Positions 25,662 through 38,740 are shown, numbered from the stretch's first letter. The stretch: 64,000 nt of DNA from Gibbula magus (GCA_936450465.1 OW388300.1:41448358-41512357), one strand, 5' to 3'. Notes: generated from the letters alone by a model not told the origin. Program-made: numbers and translations.

Positions 25662-28600
25662 ACTCTGATGACCTACATGTACATCTATGTTTACATCCCT
25701 CTGATGATCTATGTATACATCCCTCTGATGACCTATGTCTACATCACTCTGATGACCTATGTCTACATCTCTCTGATGATCTATGTCTACATACCTCTGA
25801 TGACCTATGTCTACATCACTCTGATGACCTATGTCTACATCTCTCTGATGACCTATGTCTACATCCCTCTGATGACCTATGTCTACATCCCTCTGATGAT
25901 CTATGTCTACATCTCTCTGATGATCTATGTCTACATCCCTCTGATGACCTATGTCTACATCTCTCTGATGATCTATGTCTACATCCCTCTGATGACTTAT
26001 GTCTACATCCCTCTGATGACCTATGTCTACATCTCTCTGATGACCTATGTCTACATCCCTCTGATGACTTATGTCTACATCTCTCTGATGATCTATATCT
26101 ACATCTCTCTGATGATCTATATCTACATCTCTCTGATGATCTATGTCTACATCTCTCTGATGATCTATATCTACATCTCTCTGATGACCTATGTCTACAT
26201 CACTCTGATGATCTATGTCTGCATCTCTCTGATGATCTATCTCTACATCTCTCTGATGATCTATGTCTACATCCCTCTGATGATCTATATCTACATCTCT
26301 CTGATGATCTATATCTACATCTCTCTGATGATCTATATCTACATCTCTCTGATGATCTATATCTACATCTCTCTGATGATCTATATCTACATCTCTCTGA
26401 TGATCTATGTCTACATCCCTCTGATGATCTATGTCTACATCCCTCTGATGATCTATGTCTACATCCCTCTGATGACTTATGTCTACATCCCTCTGATGAC
26501 TTATGTCTACATCACTCTGATGACCTACATGTACATCTATGTTTACATCCCTCTGATGATCTATGTCTACATCCCTCTGATGATCTATGTCTACATCACT
26601 CTGATGACCTACATGTACATCTATGTTTACATCCCTCTGATGATCTATGTATACATCCCTCTGATGACCTATGTCTACATCACTCTGATGACCTATGTCT
26701 ACATCTCTCTGATGATCTATGTCTACATACCTCTGATGACCTATGTCTACATCACTCTGATGACCTATGTCTACATCTCTCTGATGACCTATGTCTACAT
26801 CCCTCTGATGACCTATGTCTACATCCCTCTGATGATCTATGTCTACATCTCTCTGATGATCTATGTCTACATCTCTCTGATGATCTATGTCTACATCACT
26901 CTGATTATCTATGTCTACATCTCTCTGATGATCTATGTCTACATCTCTCTGATGATCTATGTCTACATCTCTCTGATGATCTATGTCTACATCCCTCTGA
27001 TGATCTATGTCTACATCTCTCTGATGATCTATGTCTACATCTCTCTGATGATCTATATCTACATCTCTCTGATGATCTATATCTACATCACTCTGATGAT
27101 CTATGTCTACATCCCTCTGATGACTTATGTCTACATCTCTCTGATGATCTATGTCTACATACCTCTGATGACCTATGTCTACATCCCTCTGATGACCTAT
27201 GTCTGCATCACTCTGATGACCTACATGTACATCTATGTTTACATCCCTCTGATGATCTATGTCTACATCCCTCTGATGATCTATGTCTACATCTCTCTGA
27301 TGATCTATGTCTACATCTCTCTGATGATCTATGTCTACATCTCTCTGATGATCTATGTCTACATCCCTCTGATGATCTATGTCTACATCTCTCTGATGAT
27401 CTATATCTACATCCCTCTGATGATCTATATCTACATCTCTCTGATGATCTATATCTACATCTCTCTGATGATCTATGTCTACATCTCTCTGATGATCTAT
27501 GTCTACATCTCTCTGATGACCTATGTCTACATCTCTCTGATGACCTATATCTACATCTCTCTGATGATCTATATCTACATCTCTCTGATGATCTATATCT
27601 ATATCTCTCTGATGATCTATATCTACATCTCTCTGATGATCTATGTCTACATCTCTCTGATGATCTATATCTACATCTCTCTGATGACCTATGTCTACAT
27701 CACTCTGATGATCTATGTCTGCATCTCTCTGATGATCTATATCTACATCTCTCTGATGATCTATGTCTACATCCCTCTGATGATCTATATCTACATCTCT
27801 CTGATGATCTATATCTACATCTCTCTGATGATCTATATCTACATCTCTCTGATGATCTATATCTACATCTCTCTGATGATCTATATCTACATCTCTCTGA
27901 TGATCTATGTCTACATCCCTCTGATGATCTATGTCTACATCCCTCTGATGATCTATGTCTACATCCCTCTGATGACTTATGTCTACATCCCTCTGATGAC
28001 TTATGTCTACATCACTCTGATGACCTACATGTACATCTATGTTTACATCCCTCTGATGATCTATGTCTACATCCCTCTGATGATCTATGTCTAAATCACT
28101 CTGATGACCTACATGTACATCTATGTTTACATCCCTCTGATGATCTATGTATACATCCCTCTGATGACCTATGTCTACATCACTCTGATGACCTATGTCT
28201 ACATCTCTCTGATGATCTATGTCTACATACCTCTGATGACCTATGTCTACATCACTCTGATGACCTATGTCTACATCTCTCTGATGACCTATGTCTACAT
28301 CCCTCTGATGACCTATGTCTACATCCCTCTGATGATCTATGTCTACATCTCTCTGATGATCTATGTCTACATCCCTCTGATGACCTATGTCTACATCTCT
28401 CTGATTATCTATGTCTACATCCCTCTGATGACTTATGTCTACATCCCTCTGATGACCTATGTCTACATCTCTCTGATGACCTATGTCTACATCCCTCTGA
28501 TGACTTATGTCTACATCTCTCTGATGATCTATATCTACATCTCTCTGATGATCTATATCTACATCTCTCTGATGATCTATGTCTACATCTCTCTGATGAT

Positions 28601-30240
28601 CTATATCTACATCTCTCTGATGACCTATGTCTACATCACTCTGATGATCTATGTCTGCATCTCTCTGATGATCTATATCTACATCTCTCTGATGATCTAT
28701 GTCTACATCCCTCTGATGATCTATATCTACATCTCTCTGATGATCTATATCTACATCTCTCTGATGATCTATATCTACATCTCTCTGATGATCTATATCT
28801 ACATCTCTCTGATGATCTATATCTACATCTCTCTGATGATCTATGTCTACATCCCTCTGATGATCTATGTCTACATCCCTCTGATGATCTATGTCTACAT
28901 CCCTCTGATGACTTATGTCTACATCCCTCTGATGACTTATGTCTACATCACTCTGATGACCTACATGTACATCTATGTTTACATCCCTCTGATGATCTAT
29001 GTCTACATCCCTCTGATGATCTATGTCTACATCACTCTGATGACCTACATGTACATCTATGTTTACATCCCTCTGATGATCTATGTATACATCCCTCTGA
29101 TGACCTATGTCTACATCACTCTGATGACCTATGTCTACATCTCTCTGATGATCTATGTCTACATACCTCTGATGACCTATGTCTACATCACTCTGATGAC
29201 CTATGTCTACATCTCTCTGATGACCTATGTCTACATCCCTCTGATGACCTATGTCTACATCCCTCTGATGATCTATGTCTACATCTCTCTGATGATCTAT
29301 GTCTACATCTCTCTGATGATCTATGTCTACATCACTCTGATTATCTATGTCTACATCTCTCTGATGATCTATGTCTACATCTCTCTGATGATCTATGTCT
29401 ACATCTCTCTGATGATCTATGTCTACATCCCTCTGATGATCTATGTCTACATCTCTCTGATGATCTATGTCTACATCTCTCTGATGATCTATATCTACAT
29501 CTCTCTGATGATCTATATCTACATCACTCTGATGATCTATGTCTACATCCCTATGATGACTTATGTCTACATCTCTCTGATGATCTATGTCTACATACCT
29601 CTGATGACCTATGTCTACATCCCTCTGATGACCTATGTCTGCATCACTCTGATGACCTACATGTACATCTATGTTTACATCCCTCTGATGATCTATGTCT
29701 ACATCCCTCTGATGATCTATGTCTACATCTCTCTGATGATCTATGTCTACATCTCTCTGATGATCTATGTCTACATCTCTCTGATGATCTATGTCTACAT
29801 CCCTCTGATGATCTATGTCTACATCTCTCTGATGATCTATATCTACATCCCTCTGATGATCTATATCTACATCTCTCTGATGATCTATATCTACATCTCT
29901 CTGATGATCTATGTCTACATCTCTCTGATGATCTATGTCTACATCTCTCTGATGACCTATGTCTACATCTCTCTGATGACCTATATCTACATCTCTCTGA
30001 TGATCTATATCTACATCTCTCTGATGATCTATATCTATATCTCTCTGATGATCTATATCTACATCTCTCTGATGATCTATGTCTACATCTCTCTGATGAT
30101 CTATATCTACATCTCTCTGATGATCTATGTCTACATCTCTCTGACGATCTATATCTACATCTCTCTGATGATCTATATCTACATCTCTCTGATGATCTAT
30201 GTCTACATCTCTCTGATGATCTATATCTACATCTCTCTGA
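25662..30240. repeat. 2,436-bp higher-order repeat inside the satellite
   Basis: The rare variant gtctaaatcactctgatgac (a stop codon in the long frame) occurs at 25654 and again at 28090, exactly 2,436 bases apart. The order of unit variants following each is nearly the same to about 30,240, including the rare ctatatctatatctctctg at 27596 and 30032. So 25662-28097 and 28098-about 30240 are copies of one large block (99 units plus five 12-bp insertions). The few differences imply a recent duplication. Confidence 0.85.
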
Positions 30241-30250
30241 TGATCTATAT

Positions 30251-32391
30251 CTACAAACGTTCTGATGATCTATGTCTGCATCTCTCTGATGATCTATATC
30301 TACATCTCTCTGATGATCTATGTCTACATCTCTCTGATGATCTATATCTACATCACTCTGATGACCTATGTCTACATCTCTCTGATGATCTATATCTACA
30401 TCACTCTGATGACCTATGTCTACATCTCTCTGATGATCTATATCTACATCACTCTGATGATCTATGTCTTCATCTCTCTGATGATCTATGTCTACATCCC
30501 TCTGATGATCTATGTCTACATCTCTCTGATGATCTATATCTACATCACTCTGATGATCTATGTCTACATCTCTCTGATGATCTATGTCTACATCCCTCTG
30601 ATGATCTATGTCTACATCCCTCTGATGATCTATGTCTACATCTCTCTGATGATCTATATCTACATCTCTCTGATGATCTATATCTACATCTCTCTGATGA
30701 TCTATGTCTGCATCTCTCTGATGATCTATATCTACATCTCTCTGATGATCTATGTCTACATCTCTCTGATGATCTATATCTACATCACTCTGATGATCTA
30801 TCTTTGCATCTCTCTGATGATCTATATCTACATCTCTCTGATGATCTATGTCTACATCTCTCTGATGATCTATGTCTACATCCCTCTGATGATCTACATG
30901 TATGTCTACATCTCTCTGATGATCTATGTCTACTTCTCTCTGATGATCTATGTCTACATCTCTCTGATGATCTATGTCTACATCCCTCTGATGATCTATG
31001 TCTACATCTCTCTGATGATCTATATCTACATCCCTCTGATGATCTATATCTACATCTCTCTGATGATCTATATCTACATCTCTCTGATGATCTATGTCTA
31101 CATCTCTATGATGATCTATGTCTACATCTCTCTGATGACCTATGTCTACATCTCTCTGATGACCTATATCTACATCTCTCTGATGATCTATATCTACATC
31201 TCTCTGATGATCTATATCTACATCTCTCTGATGATCTATATCTACATCTCTCTGATGATCTATGTCTACATCTCTCTGATGATCTATATTTACATCTCTC
31301 TGATGATCTATGTCTACATCTCTCTGATGATCTATATCTACATCTCTCTGATGATCTATATCTACATCATTCTGATGATCTATGTCTACATCTCTCTGAT
31401 GATCTATATCTACATCTCTCTGATGATCTATATCTACAAACGTTCTGATGATCTATGTCTGCATCTCTCTGATGATCTATATCTACATCTCTCTGATGAT
31501 CTATGTCTACATCTCTCTGATGATCTATATCTACATCACTCTGATGACCTATGTCTACATCTCTCTGATGATCTATATCTACATCACTCTGATGATCTAT
31601 GTCTACATCTCTCTGATGATCTATGTCTACATCCCTCTGATGATCTATGTCTACATCTCTCTGATGAACTATATCTACATCACCCTGATGATCTATGTCT
31701 ACATCTCTCTGATGATCTATGTCTTTATCCCTCTGATGATCTATGTCTACATCCCTCTGATGATCTATGTCTACATCTCTCTGATGATCTATATCTACAT
31801 CTCTCTGATGAGCTATATCTACATCTCTCTGATGATCTATGTCTGCATCTCTCTGATGATCTATATCTACATCTCTCTCATGATCTATGTCTACATCTCT
31901 CTGATGATCTATATCTACATCACTCTGATGACCTATGTCTACATCTCTCTGATGATCTATATCTACATCTCTCTGATGACCTATCTCTACATCTCTCTGA
32001 TGACCTATCTCTACATCTCTCTGATGATCTATATCTACATCTCTCTGATGATCTATATCTACATCACTCTGATGACCTATGTCTACATCTCTCTGATGAT
32101 CTATATCTACATCACTCTGATGATCTATGTCTACATCTCTCTGATGATCTATGTCTACATCTCTCTGATGATCTATATCTACATCTCTCTGATGATCTAT
32201 ATCTACATCTCTCTGATGATCTATGTCTACATCTCTCTGATGATCTATATCTACATCACTCTGATGACCTATGTCTACATCTCTCTGATGATCTATATCT
32301 ACATCACTCTGATGACCTATGTCTACATCTCTCTGATGATCTATATCTACATCACTCTGATGACCTATGTTTACATCCATCGATGACCTTT
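30251..32391. repeat. 1,183-bp higher-order period at the right end of the satellite
   Basis: The one-base-longer variant ctacaaacgttctgatgat occurs at 30251 and 31434, 1,183 bases apart (49 units plus 7). The unit order before each (29,690-30,250 and 30,900-31,433) and after each (about 430 bases) is closely matched. This is a second, separate round of block duplication, with more private mutations than the 2,436-bp block. Confidence 0.75.
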
Positions 32392-34540
32392 GGGTCGTAT
32401 TTATAAGTCACGACTAGGTGAACTGCCATAGGAGATGGTAGACAAGGCAAAGTTAAAATGATTGATCTTACATAAGCTTCCTTTTTTATAGTTCTTCTGA
32501 AAACTGTGTGTTACAGATGAATGTTTGATACGTCAATTTTGTGATATCTGTTCAAGGTAAATCCATTGTGTTGTTGGGGTCAAACATGCCAAACGTTATT
32601 AATGGTGTTATTTGATCGAGAAGTACCTACTGTTACCATAAATGATACTCGACTTAGTTAATTGACGATATGAAGGTGAAAGTATCGATTTCTGATCGAA
32701 AACCGGACAATACACCGCGTGTGGCGCGCGCCAAGGAGTCTTATCTTAATCTTATCTAAACCAGACAAAATAACAAATTTGGGTTGATAATGTTCAATAG
32801 GTCATATACAAATGTAACTACTGTGCATGTTTGGCGATTGGGGATGAATATGGAAGCTAAGTGAATTTGTTTGTATTGTAAACAGCACATATGGTGTGTT
32901 GAAAGGTATTAAAGCCAAACAAAATTGCATGAAACACAATGGATGCACCTTTAATTGAAATTAATGTAGAATATATAAGATCCAATCATTTTAGTTCTCA
33001 GGTCCAGTTTGTTTAGTGTGTATAAGACACCGCCCAGATTCTTGACTGCTGAGTTGAATATTAAAACATTGTGAAAGTATAGTTTAATGACATCAAACTG
33101 CTTGGATCTACGAAATTATCGTTTCGTGCAGACAAGTTGAGATAATTACTGACGGATTCAGAAAATCAATGTATGTGTCTACTGTCCATAGTTTGAAGAT
33201 GTAAATATTTTCCTCGGTAGACAATCTAAAGAGATAAAGATACGTGTACTGAGGAGGAAGAATTCAGGTTACAATCATAGTAGATGAAACTTAGAAACTT
33301 AGACTAGACAAATTGACGGAAAGTTGTATTCCAAATAATGCAAAAATTGATATGATAATATGGTAATATGCTTTTTCTTTAAAAATGTATACACTAGTCA
33401 AGAAATTATACAAATGGAACGTGTTCAAAACTACCATAACAGTTTGATGTTTTAGCATATCGTAATATTAAAAGCATTGCTACCGAGGACTTCCGTGAAC
33501 ATTAATGTTTATGATCACCTACTCGGTGATAACATTACTTATCTATATCTAGAGCTATATATGTATTCGCAAGCATTGATATTATTCTAGCACAACACAT
33601 GATGTTAGCAATAAGAACACAATGCAAAGTTATGTAATATTCGAATCACAACAGTGTCATAGATCTGTGTGTCGAATGATATATAACAAATATAGAACAG
33701 GTGAGGTATTTAAATTCTTACTTCTTAGAAAGTTTATTGATCTACAGAAATATGGCATCCTGAGAAGAATAGTCTTTTGGAAAATTAGTTTCGATCATGG
33801 TTTTAAACCAGAACAGATCTGTATTGCTTGTATGGTAACCAGAGAATTGCACGTTGTTTGTCTGTTTCACCAGAGAGGAAACACAAAACACAGGTTTAAG
33901 ACATCTTGACATTATCATCAGACAACTACATTGATTATAACAGATATCAATAGCCTCCGCCACATATTTATGCTTCAACATTTATAATAATGACATGGTC
34001 ACTAAATTACAATGGGTATTCCCTAAAAAAACACTGGTGTAAGATATCAAGAGTAAAAAGTGAGCAGTTCTTGAGATATCCCACTGACAAGATGACTTGA
34101 TGAGAACGATGTGGACAATATGGTACAAGTTAAGAATGATGGGCCTATGCAAATGAACACAATCCTTTTTTCCAATAACTATATATTTTTCACTCTCTAA
34201 CCAGTAACACATTTCCTTGACTACGATTAATGGTGCAATCTTAACGACATCAAACACAGGTCCACGAAAAGGCAATTGGGTCTGACATCTTGATTAATAG
34301 GACTACTAAAACATCGAAGGTTGTCTTAGAAACAATGTTTTATAGTGTTACATGAGACTTGTATGATAATCTCACAAATTTGAAATGACGGCAGCGAAAG
34401 AAATGTAACTGGAGAATTGTGTTCATGTCAACTTTGATCAGATCGTATACAATAAAAAGATGTGACATGACTGTGGCTAAGATCATCATTCCTTCTCAAA
34501 GTCCATGCATTTACCTTCATGGTGAGTTTTGTGCTTAAAC
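32392..34540. other. No gene seen: right flank of the satellite
   Basis: Collinear with unit 1 from 3690 to 7040. The region 33480-33630 is the strongly conserved block described separately, and 34140-34460 matches 6700-7020. The 95-codon frame at 33622-33909 does not continue in the unit 1 counterpart. The stretch 32700-32960 (ending aattgcatgaaacacaatgg then atgcacctttaa) matches 9840-10160 of unit 1 in reverse, so it is a small dispersed repeat. Confidence 0.5.
33491..33628. other. 138-bp conserved block (unit 2 copy)
   Basis: Partner of 4816-4953, with five differences and no gaps over 138 positions. It lies about 1.1 kb beyond the satellite. See the unit 1 entry for content. Confidence 0.65.
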
Positions 34541-34545
34541 ATTAA

Positions 34546-34900
34546 AGGTGCTGTAGCACCTTTTTTATGTCATGTTTTCTCAAATTTGCCATTTATTATG
34601 AAATTTCATACAATATATTGGTACAACCGGGGATGTAGCGCAGTCGGGAGGTCGGGATTCGATCTCAGCCGCGTCATACCAAAAGACGTTAAAAGATGGG
34701 AGTTCTTGCTTCCTTGCTTGGTGCTCAGCACTATAAGAAAGAACAACACTGGCGCTGCACAGTGGCTGCCGGATGCCATTGGCACAGACCGAATTTAAAA
34801 GATTTACATTGTAACGAGGACAATAAATTGTTATTATTATTATTTTTATAAACGGGTAAAACATCTCATGACATGACCCGATAAGACTTATCAATAGAAA
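34546..34900. mobile_element. TTAA-type MITE, copy 2, interrupted by a SINE
   Basis: After TTAA (34542-34545) comes aggtgctgtagcacctttttt, then tttgccatttattatgaaat, matching the left half of the copies at 36049 and 37078. It is interrupted at about 34628 by a SINE. After the SINE, aaacgggtaaaacatct (34850) continues the MITE at the matching place (agagggtaaaacatct at 37153). The far right end with ctactgcccc is not found, so the right half is truncated or decayed. Confidence 0.65.
34628..34849 (+). mobile_element. tRNA-derived SINE
   Basis: An internal polymerase III promoter is visible: A box tagcgcagtcgg at about 34636 and B box ggattcgatctc at about 34655. They are closer together than in a tRNA, so about 20 bases of the head seem to be missing. 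A body follows with ttgcttccttgcttggtgct, cagcac and a (tta)n tail at 34831-34849. The body word resembles the central domain shared by several metazoan SINE families, but I cannot assign the family. It has inserted into a MITE, so it is younger than that MITE. Confidence 0.75.
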
Positions 34901-36040
34901 ACGGTTATCCGTATTCGAAGAAAATAGTGCAACGTACAAAGCAACAGTTGTGTGGAACTATTCAGTTTAAGAGGAAGATTTGAAGGTCCCGTGCACATTT
35001 GAGAGCTCAAACAGCAAGATGGTTGACCATTCCATCATTGTACCATACTTAAAACTATACACTCTGAGTGTTTATGTATTACTACATCATTCAGATCACT
35101 TGAACCTTTGAGCGACCATTTTAATGGGAACATCTTTTAGAAGATATTTGAACAAAATACTGAATATTGAACTACAATAACGCATAAATGTTTTGTGATG
35201 TTAAATTTTTGATAACATATAAGATCAGGGTTTGTTTTAATTTCCTCTGATTTAACCTATTCGTAGCAAAAGAGGAAAGAAAAAAGGAATATAAACTGTG
35301 AGCGAAAATATAATGTTTGGCATTATATTTGAATAGAATTATGTAGAAGTATGTTAAGAATGCATTCATTGCAATGCATTCATTATGGACATATCGTAGT
35401 GTTGAGATGTCAAAGCTAAATCTTTATTTCAATGTTCTTTCCACGTAGTGTACATACACACATGCTTACGTTCTCATGGATCAATCCATCCATCCATACA
35501 TCAATCCATCAATATCCATGCATACATGCATGCATGACTGATATTAAATATTACAACTGAACAATGGTGTGAATGATTACAGTAGAATTTCCAAAATGTA
35601 ATCATAAATCAATAATGGAGTTCAAATGTTGTAAATGTTTAAAGGTTTCTTTGAGTTAATAATAAATACTTAGAAGGTTGGATTAAAAGCTAAACCACAA
35701 GGAACTTTTACCTTTAATGCTTCTTGAAGCTTACAGCAAATGAACTTTGAAGAATAAGCGATTCACCCAAGGCACAAGTACGTGTATTCCAAGACGCTGT
35801 AGAGGACTTTTGCTTTGATGGTCTTTAGATTTGTGTCTCCTTTGGACAGAGATGTACAACCTACGGATATAATGGTACCCTCGAGGGAACACGAGAATGT
35901 GTCATCATCGCTATATGACTAGATACTCTGAGTGTTAAAAATTTACATTGGGAATATTGTAATGCATATTTGTGAGGAACATTTAAAAGAATTGCTCACC
36001 GGATATAGGCATATACAAACATTATTTATTCTGAAACAGT
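34900..36040. other. No gene seen; includes ATCC/ATGC-rich simple repeat
   Basis: A degenerate atccatcc / catgcatg simple repeat lies at 35479-35534. The stretch 35620-36010 aligns with 8290-8690 in unit 1 (shared ggaacttttacctttaatgc, ttcttgaagc words). No gene is supported. Confidence 0.5.
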
Positions 36041-36048
36041 GAGATTAA

Positions 36049-36377
36049 AGGGGCTGTAGCACGTTTTTTGCAAAATTGATTTTTTCCAATTTCCCATTTA
36101 TAATGATAGTTCGTGTCATTAAAATTCACTTTAGATGGTAAGTCATCTTATTACACAAACACATTATCAGTCGTGGTAATAACGGTGTTGGATATAAAGT
36201 AAAATTTGCATGGCGGCCATTTTATTGTGAACACATTTTATTATTTCGAATTACCAAAAACGATTCCCATGGCTTTACTGAGCCTTTTACTTGATTTTCT
36301 GAAGAGAGGAGGGTGTTTTACTATTTTCAAATACATTTCATCAACTTATTTGAGCGAAAAAACGTGCTACTGCCCCT
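36049..36377. mobile_element. TTAA-type MITE, copy 3 (complete, clean target duplication)
   Basis: Terminal repeats are aggggctgtagcacgttttt and, at the right, aaaaaacgtgctactgcccct. A TTAA flanks both ends (36045-36048 and 36378-36381). At 329 bp with no coding capacity, it is a typical non-autonomous element. The reverse complement of its interior resembles copy 1, including the tttctgaagagaggagggtg word. Confidence 0.8.
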
Positions 36378-37077
36378 TTAAACTACAAACACCTGATGCA
36401 GCAATGTAGATGTCAACTACTAAATGTAGTGAAATCATTTTAGAACATCCCATCTGTGAAGAGTAAACTATGCTATTCTTACGAACATCTTGTATATGAA
36501 AGGCATACATGTATGTGATTTGTCTTTAATGAAGCAATTTTATGTTAACTGTGAAACGCCCTGTGATCTATTTGATGTAAATTTATTAGTCATCAAGCAT
36601 GTTATTGCTTTATCAACTATGAATATGACCCAAGTGTGTTAAAAAAAGTATTGGCGTGGAGGTTTAAAAAAAATCAATTTGGACACATGGTTGTCGAGTT
36701 CAAATAGTTGAGTTCTACTGAAGCTTAATATACAGTTTGAAAGTTGAAAATGACATTTCTATAACTAAAAAGGACATTCCTATTAAATTAGTAATTAATG
36801 AATTTAAATTCAGATTATTCCCTCAAACACCCATTTACATTCAGGCAAATTGCTTTCGAATTAATGGATGCATTGTCACACACAGATTTGATGATGTGTG
36901 AGTGTCGTAATGACTCTCTTTAGCTGACTGGATATATTGTCAAACCTCAGTGCAGAAAGTTAATGGAATTTCTGAAGTCACACGTTCTTTATCGTAGAAT
37001 TAAAATACGGATTTATTAACCGCATAAATGTCATAACTCGGTGAATCCATTTATGTTCCTTAATGTTTTTACCTTAA

Positions 37078-37422
37078 AGGGGAAGTCGCACCTTTTTTTG
37101 CAAATTTAATTTTTGCAAATTTCCCATTTATAATGATAGTTTATGCCATTTATATTTACTTTAGAGGGTAAAACATCTTATTACACAAACCAATTAACCG
37201 GTAATGGTAATAACGATGTTGCGTATTAAGCAAACATTGCATAGCGGCCATTTTATTGTGAACACATTTAATTTTTTCGAATGACAAAAAATAATTTCCA
37301 TGGCTTTACGGAACCATGTACACTCATTTTTTAACTTGATTTTCCGAAGAGAGAAGGGTGTTGACTATTACTATTTTGCTATTTCATTGACTTATTTCAG
37401 CCAAAAAACATGCTACTGCCCC
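37078..37422. mobile_element. TTAA-type MITE, copy 4
   Basis: TTAA lies at 37074-37077 and 37423-37426. The ends are aggggaagtcgcacc (diverged) and catgctactgcccc. Its interior keeps atttcccatttataatgata and agggtaaaacatcttattac in the same order as copy 3. It lies about 1 kb from copy 3. Confidence 0.78.
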
Positions 37423-37429
37423 TTAAAGC

Positions 37430-38740
37430 TTAAAGGACCAGAGTTTACAATTTGCAACTACCATTAGTATCGGCGTTTTAACAAAGTAGTAGTTGTATGA
37501 TTGTTTTAGAATAACAACTTTCCTTATGACAAACTCGTTTCAGTGTTGCGATGTCCTTTCTTTATAGATAGTTGGATAAACAGATTGCAATTTCCCCAAA
37601 ATCGTGTAATTGTAGCCTTTTTGTCAATAATTAATAACAAAATGGATAACAATCGATAGTTCCTTTTCATAAAAGAAGTGTTTATGTTTTGACCAACTTG
37701 GTTGTTATTTCGGACATCTGAAAGATTATGTTTATTGCTTAGTTTCGCCCCGAGAACAACAATTATTTTATAAATGTTCAGTATAAGCACAATTCATCCC
37801 TTCTCTAAATGTTCACATAAGTGATTTATCTCTTATGAAATTAGTCACAAACTATACTATGTTCACGAATTACATTTCCACAGCATCACATTTTAGTTTT
37901 AAGGGGCGTATTTTAAAAATATTATCAGAATCAGTCAAATTAAAAAAATGTTCTTGCAAACAAACTGTAACACTGAATAAACATGTTGATGCCTGTCTTA
38001 AATTGAAAATTAAATATATGTTAGGAACAAATAATTGTTTGTTCGTATTTAAGTTGATCAATACCATAAACATCTGAAAGCTTTTATGATATCGTAAAGT
38101 CAATATACATCTGTCAGATATTTCTAAAAGCGTGAACATCTGACAATTTCACGCTTCTAAACCACCTTTCATGTTCTAACATCATCCATCTCTGTTTAAG
38201 CGTTTGATTTTTGTAAATCTTGTTAGATTAGAAACTTTTCTCAGTTCTCAAAGAGATTTGAAGTTATCTTGTTTGCCACACACCTTGTTTAGTAGCACCT
38301 GGAAGTTATTATTGATTTTACGTTGCACTGAGAAGTTCTTTGAAGTGAAATTGAATCTTTTGAAGCATCAATATCCATATGTGTCAAGAAAAGTGAGATT
38401 TTATGTTTTTAATTTTTTAAAGCTTGAAAACAATGATAAAAAGTAATAATATTGATTCACTAAGCATGCACCACTAAAATGTAAAGAAATATGTATTATG
38501 ATTACCCTTTCACTCACATGACCGATAGGCTTATGACATGTCCAGGCGTAAATCTTCATAATATTTAACAAAATGGATCAAAGTGATGTAAAAGATATTT
38601 AGTCAAGTCATTGAGATAAAATGCTTTTTTTGGTACAATTTGAGGGTGACGGAAATGCAAGAAAACAAATGATCTAAAGCAACAGTAATCTATCCTTCCA
38701 AGTAGATCCGGGTTTCACTTTTTCATAACTTTTGCAAGGA
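37430..38740. other. No gene seen: unit 2 non-coding sequence
   Basis: Aligned in part with 51480-52330 of unit 3 (words cttttctcagtt-tcaaaga, gatttgaagttatcttgttt, cctttcatgttc). The frames at 37524-37790 and 37835-38446 have no domain and are not conserved in unit 3. No promoter or RNA gene was recognised. Confidence 0.5.

Larger units (their letters stand above)
23001..32391. repeat. 9.4-kb minisatellite, 24-bp unit, about 386 copies
   Basis: The unit is ctgatgacctat followed by gtctacatctct. Three sites vary repeatedly: gacc/gatc, atgtc/atatc, and atctct/atccct/atcact. The unit has no CpG and is 10/24 GC, above the flanks. Length variants are ten 12-bp insertions (tacatgtacatc type; first near 25585), one 6-bp insertion near 30892, and two single-base insertions (ctacaaacgttctg at 30251 and 31434). 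Subtracting these leaves a length divisible by 24, giving about 386 units. The left third is mostly the gacc form, the right end mostly gatc. Because 24 is a multiple of three, frames stay open on both strands for hundreds of codons (repeating LMTYVYIS, SDDLCLHL, or DVDIGHQR on the minus strand). Confidence 0.97.

Noticed and set aside
23001..32391. CRISPR-like array
   Set aside because: The repeats are directly adjacent, with no spacers of constant length and unique sequence, in a eukaryotic setting. It is a minisatellite.
22970..32406. Open frames of 350, 891, 808, 1,114 and 713 codons, and 337 codons on the minus strand
   Set aside because: All are translations of the same 24-bp repeat in different frames and on both strands. 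The unit length is a multiple of three and lacks stops in those frames. No start context, introns, signal or non-repeat domain accompanies them, and unit 1 shows the site without any coding sequence.
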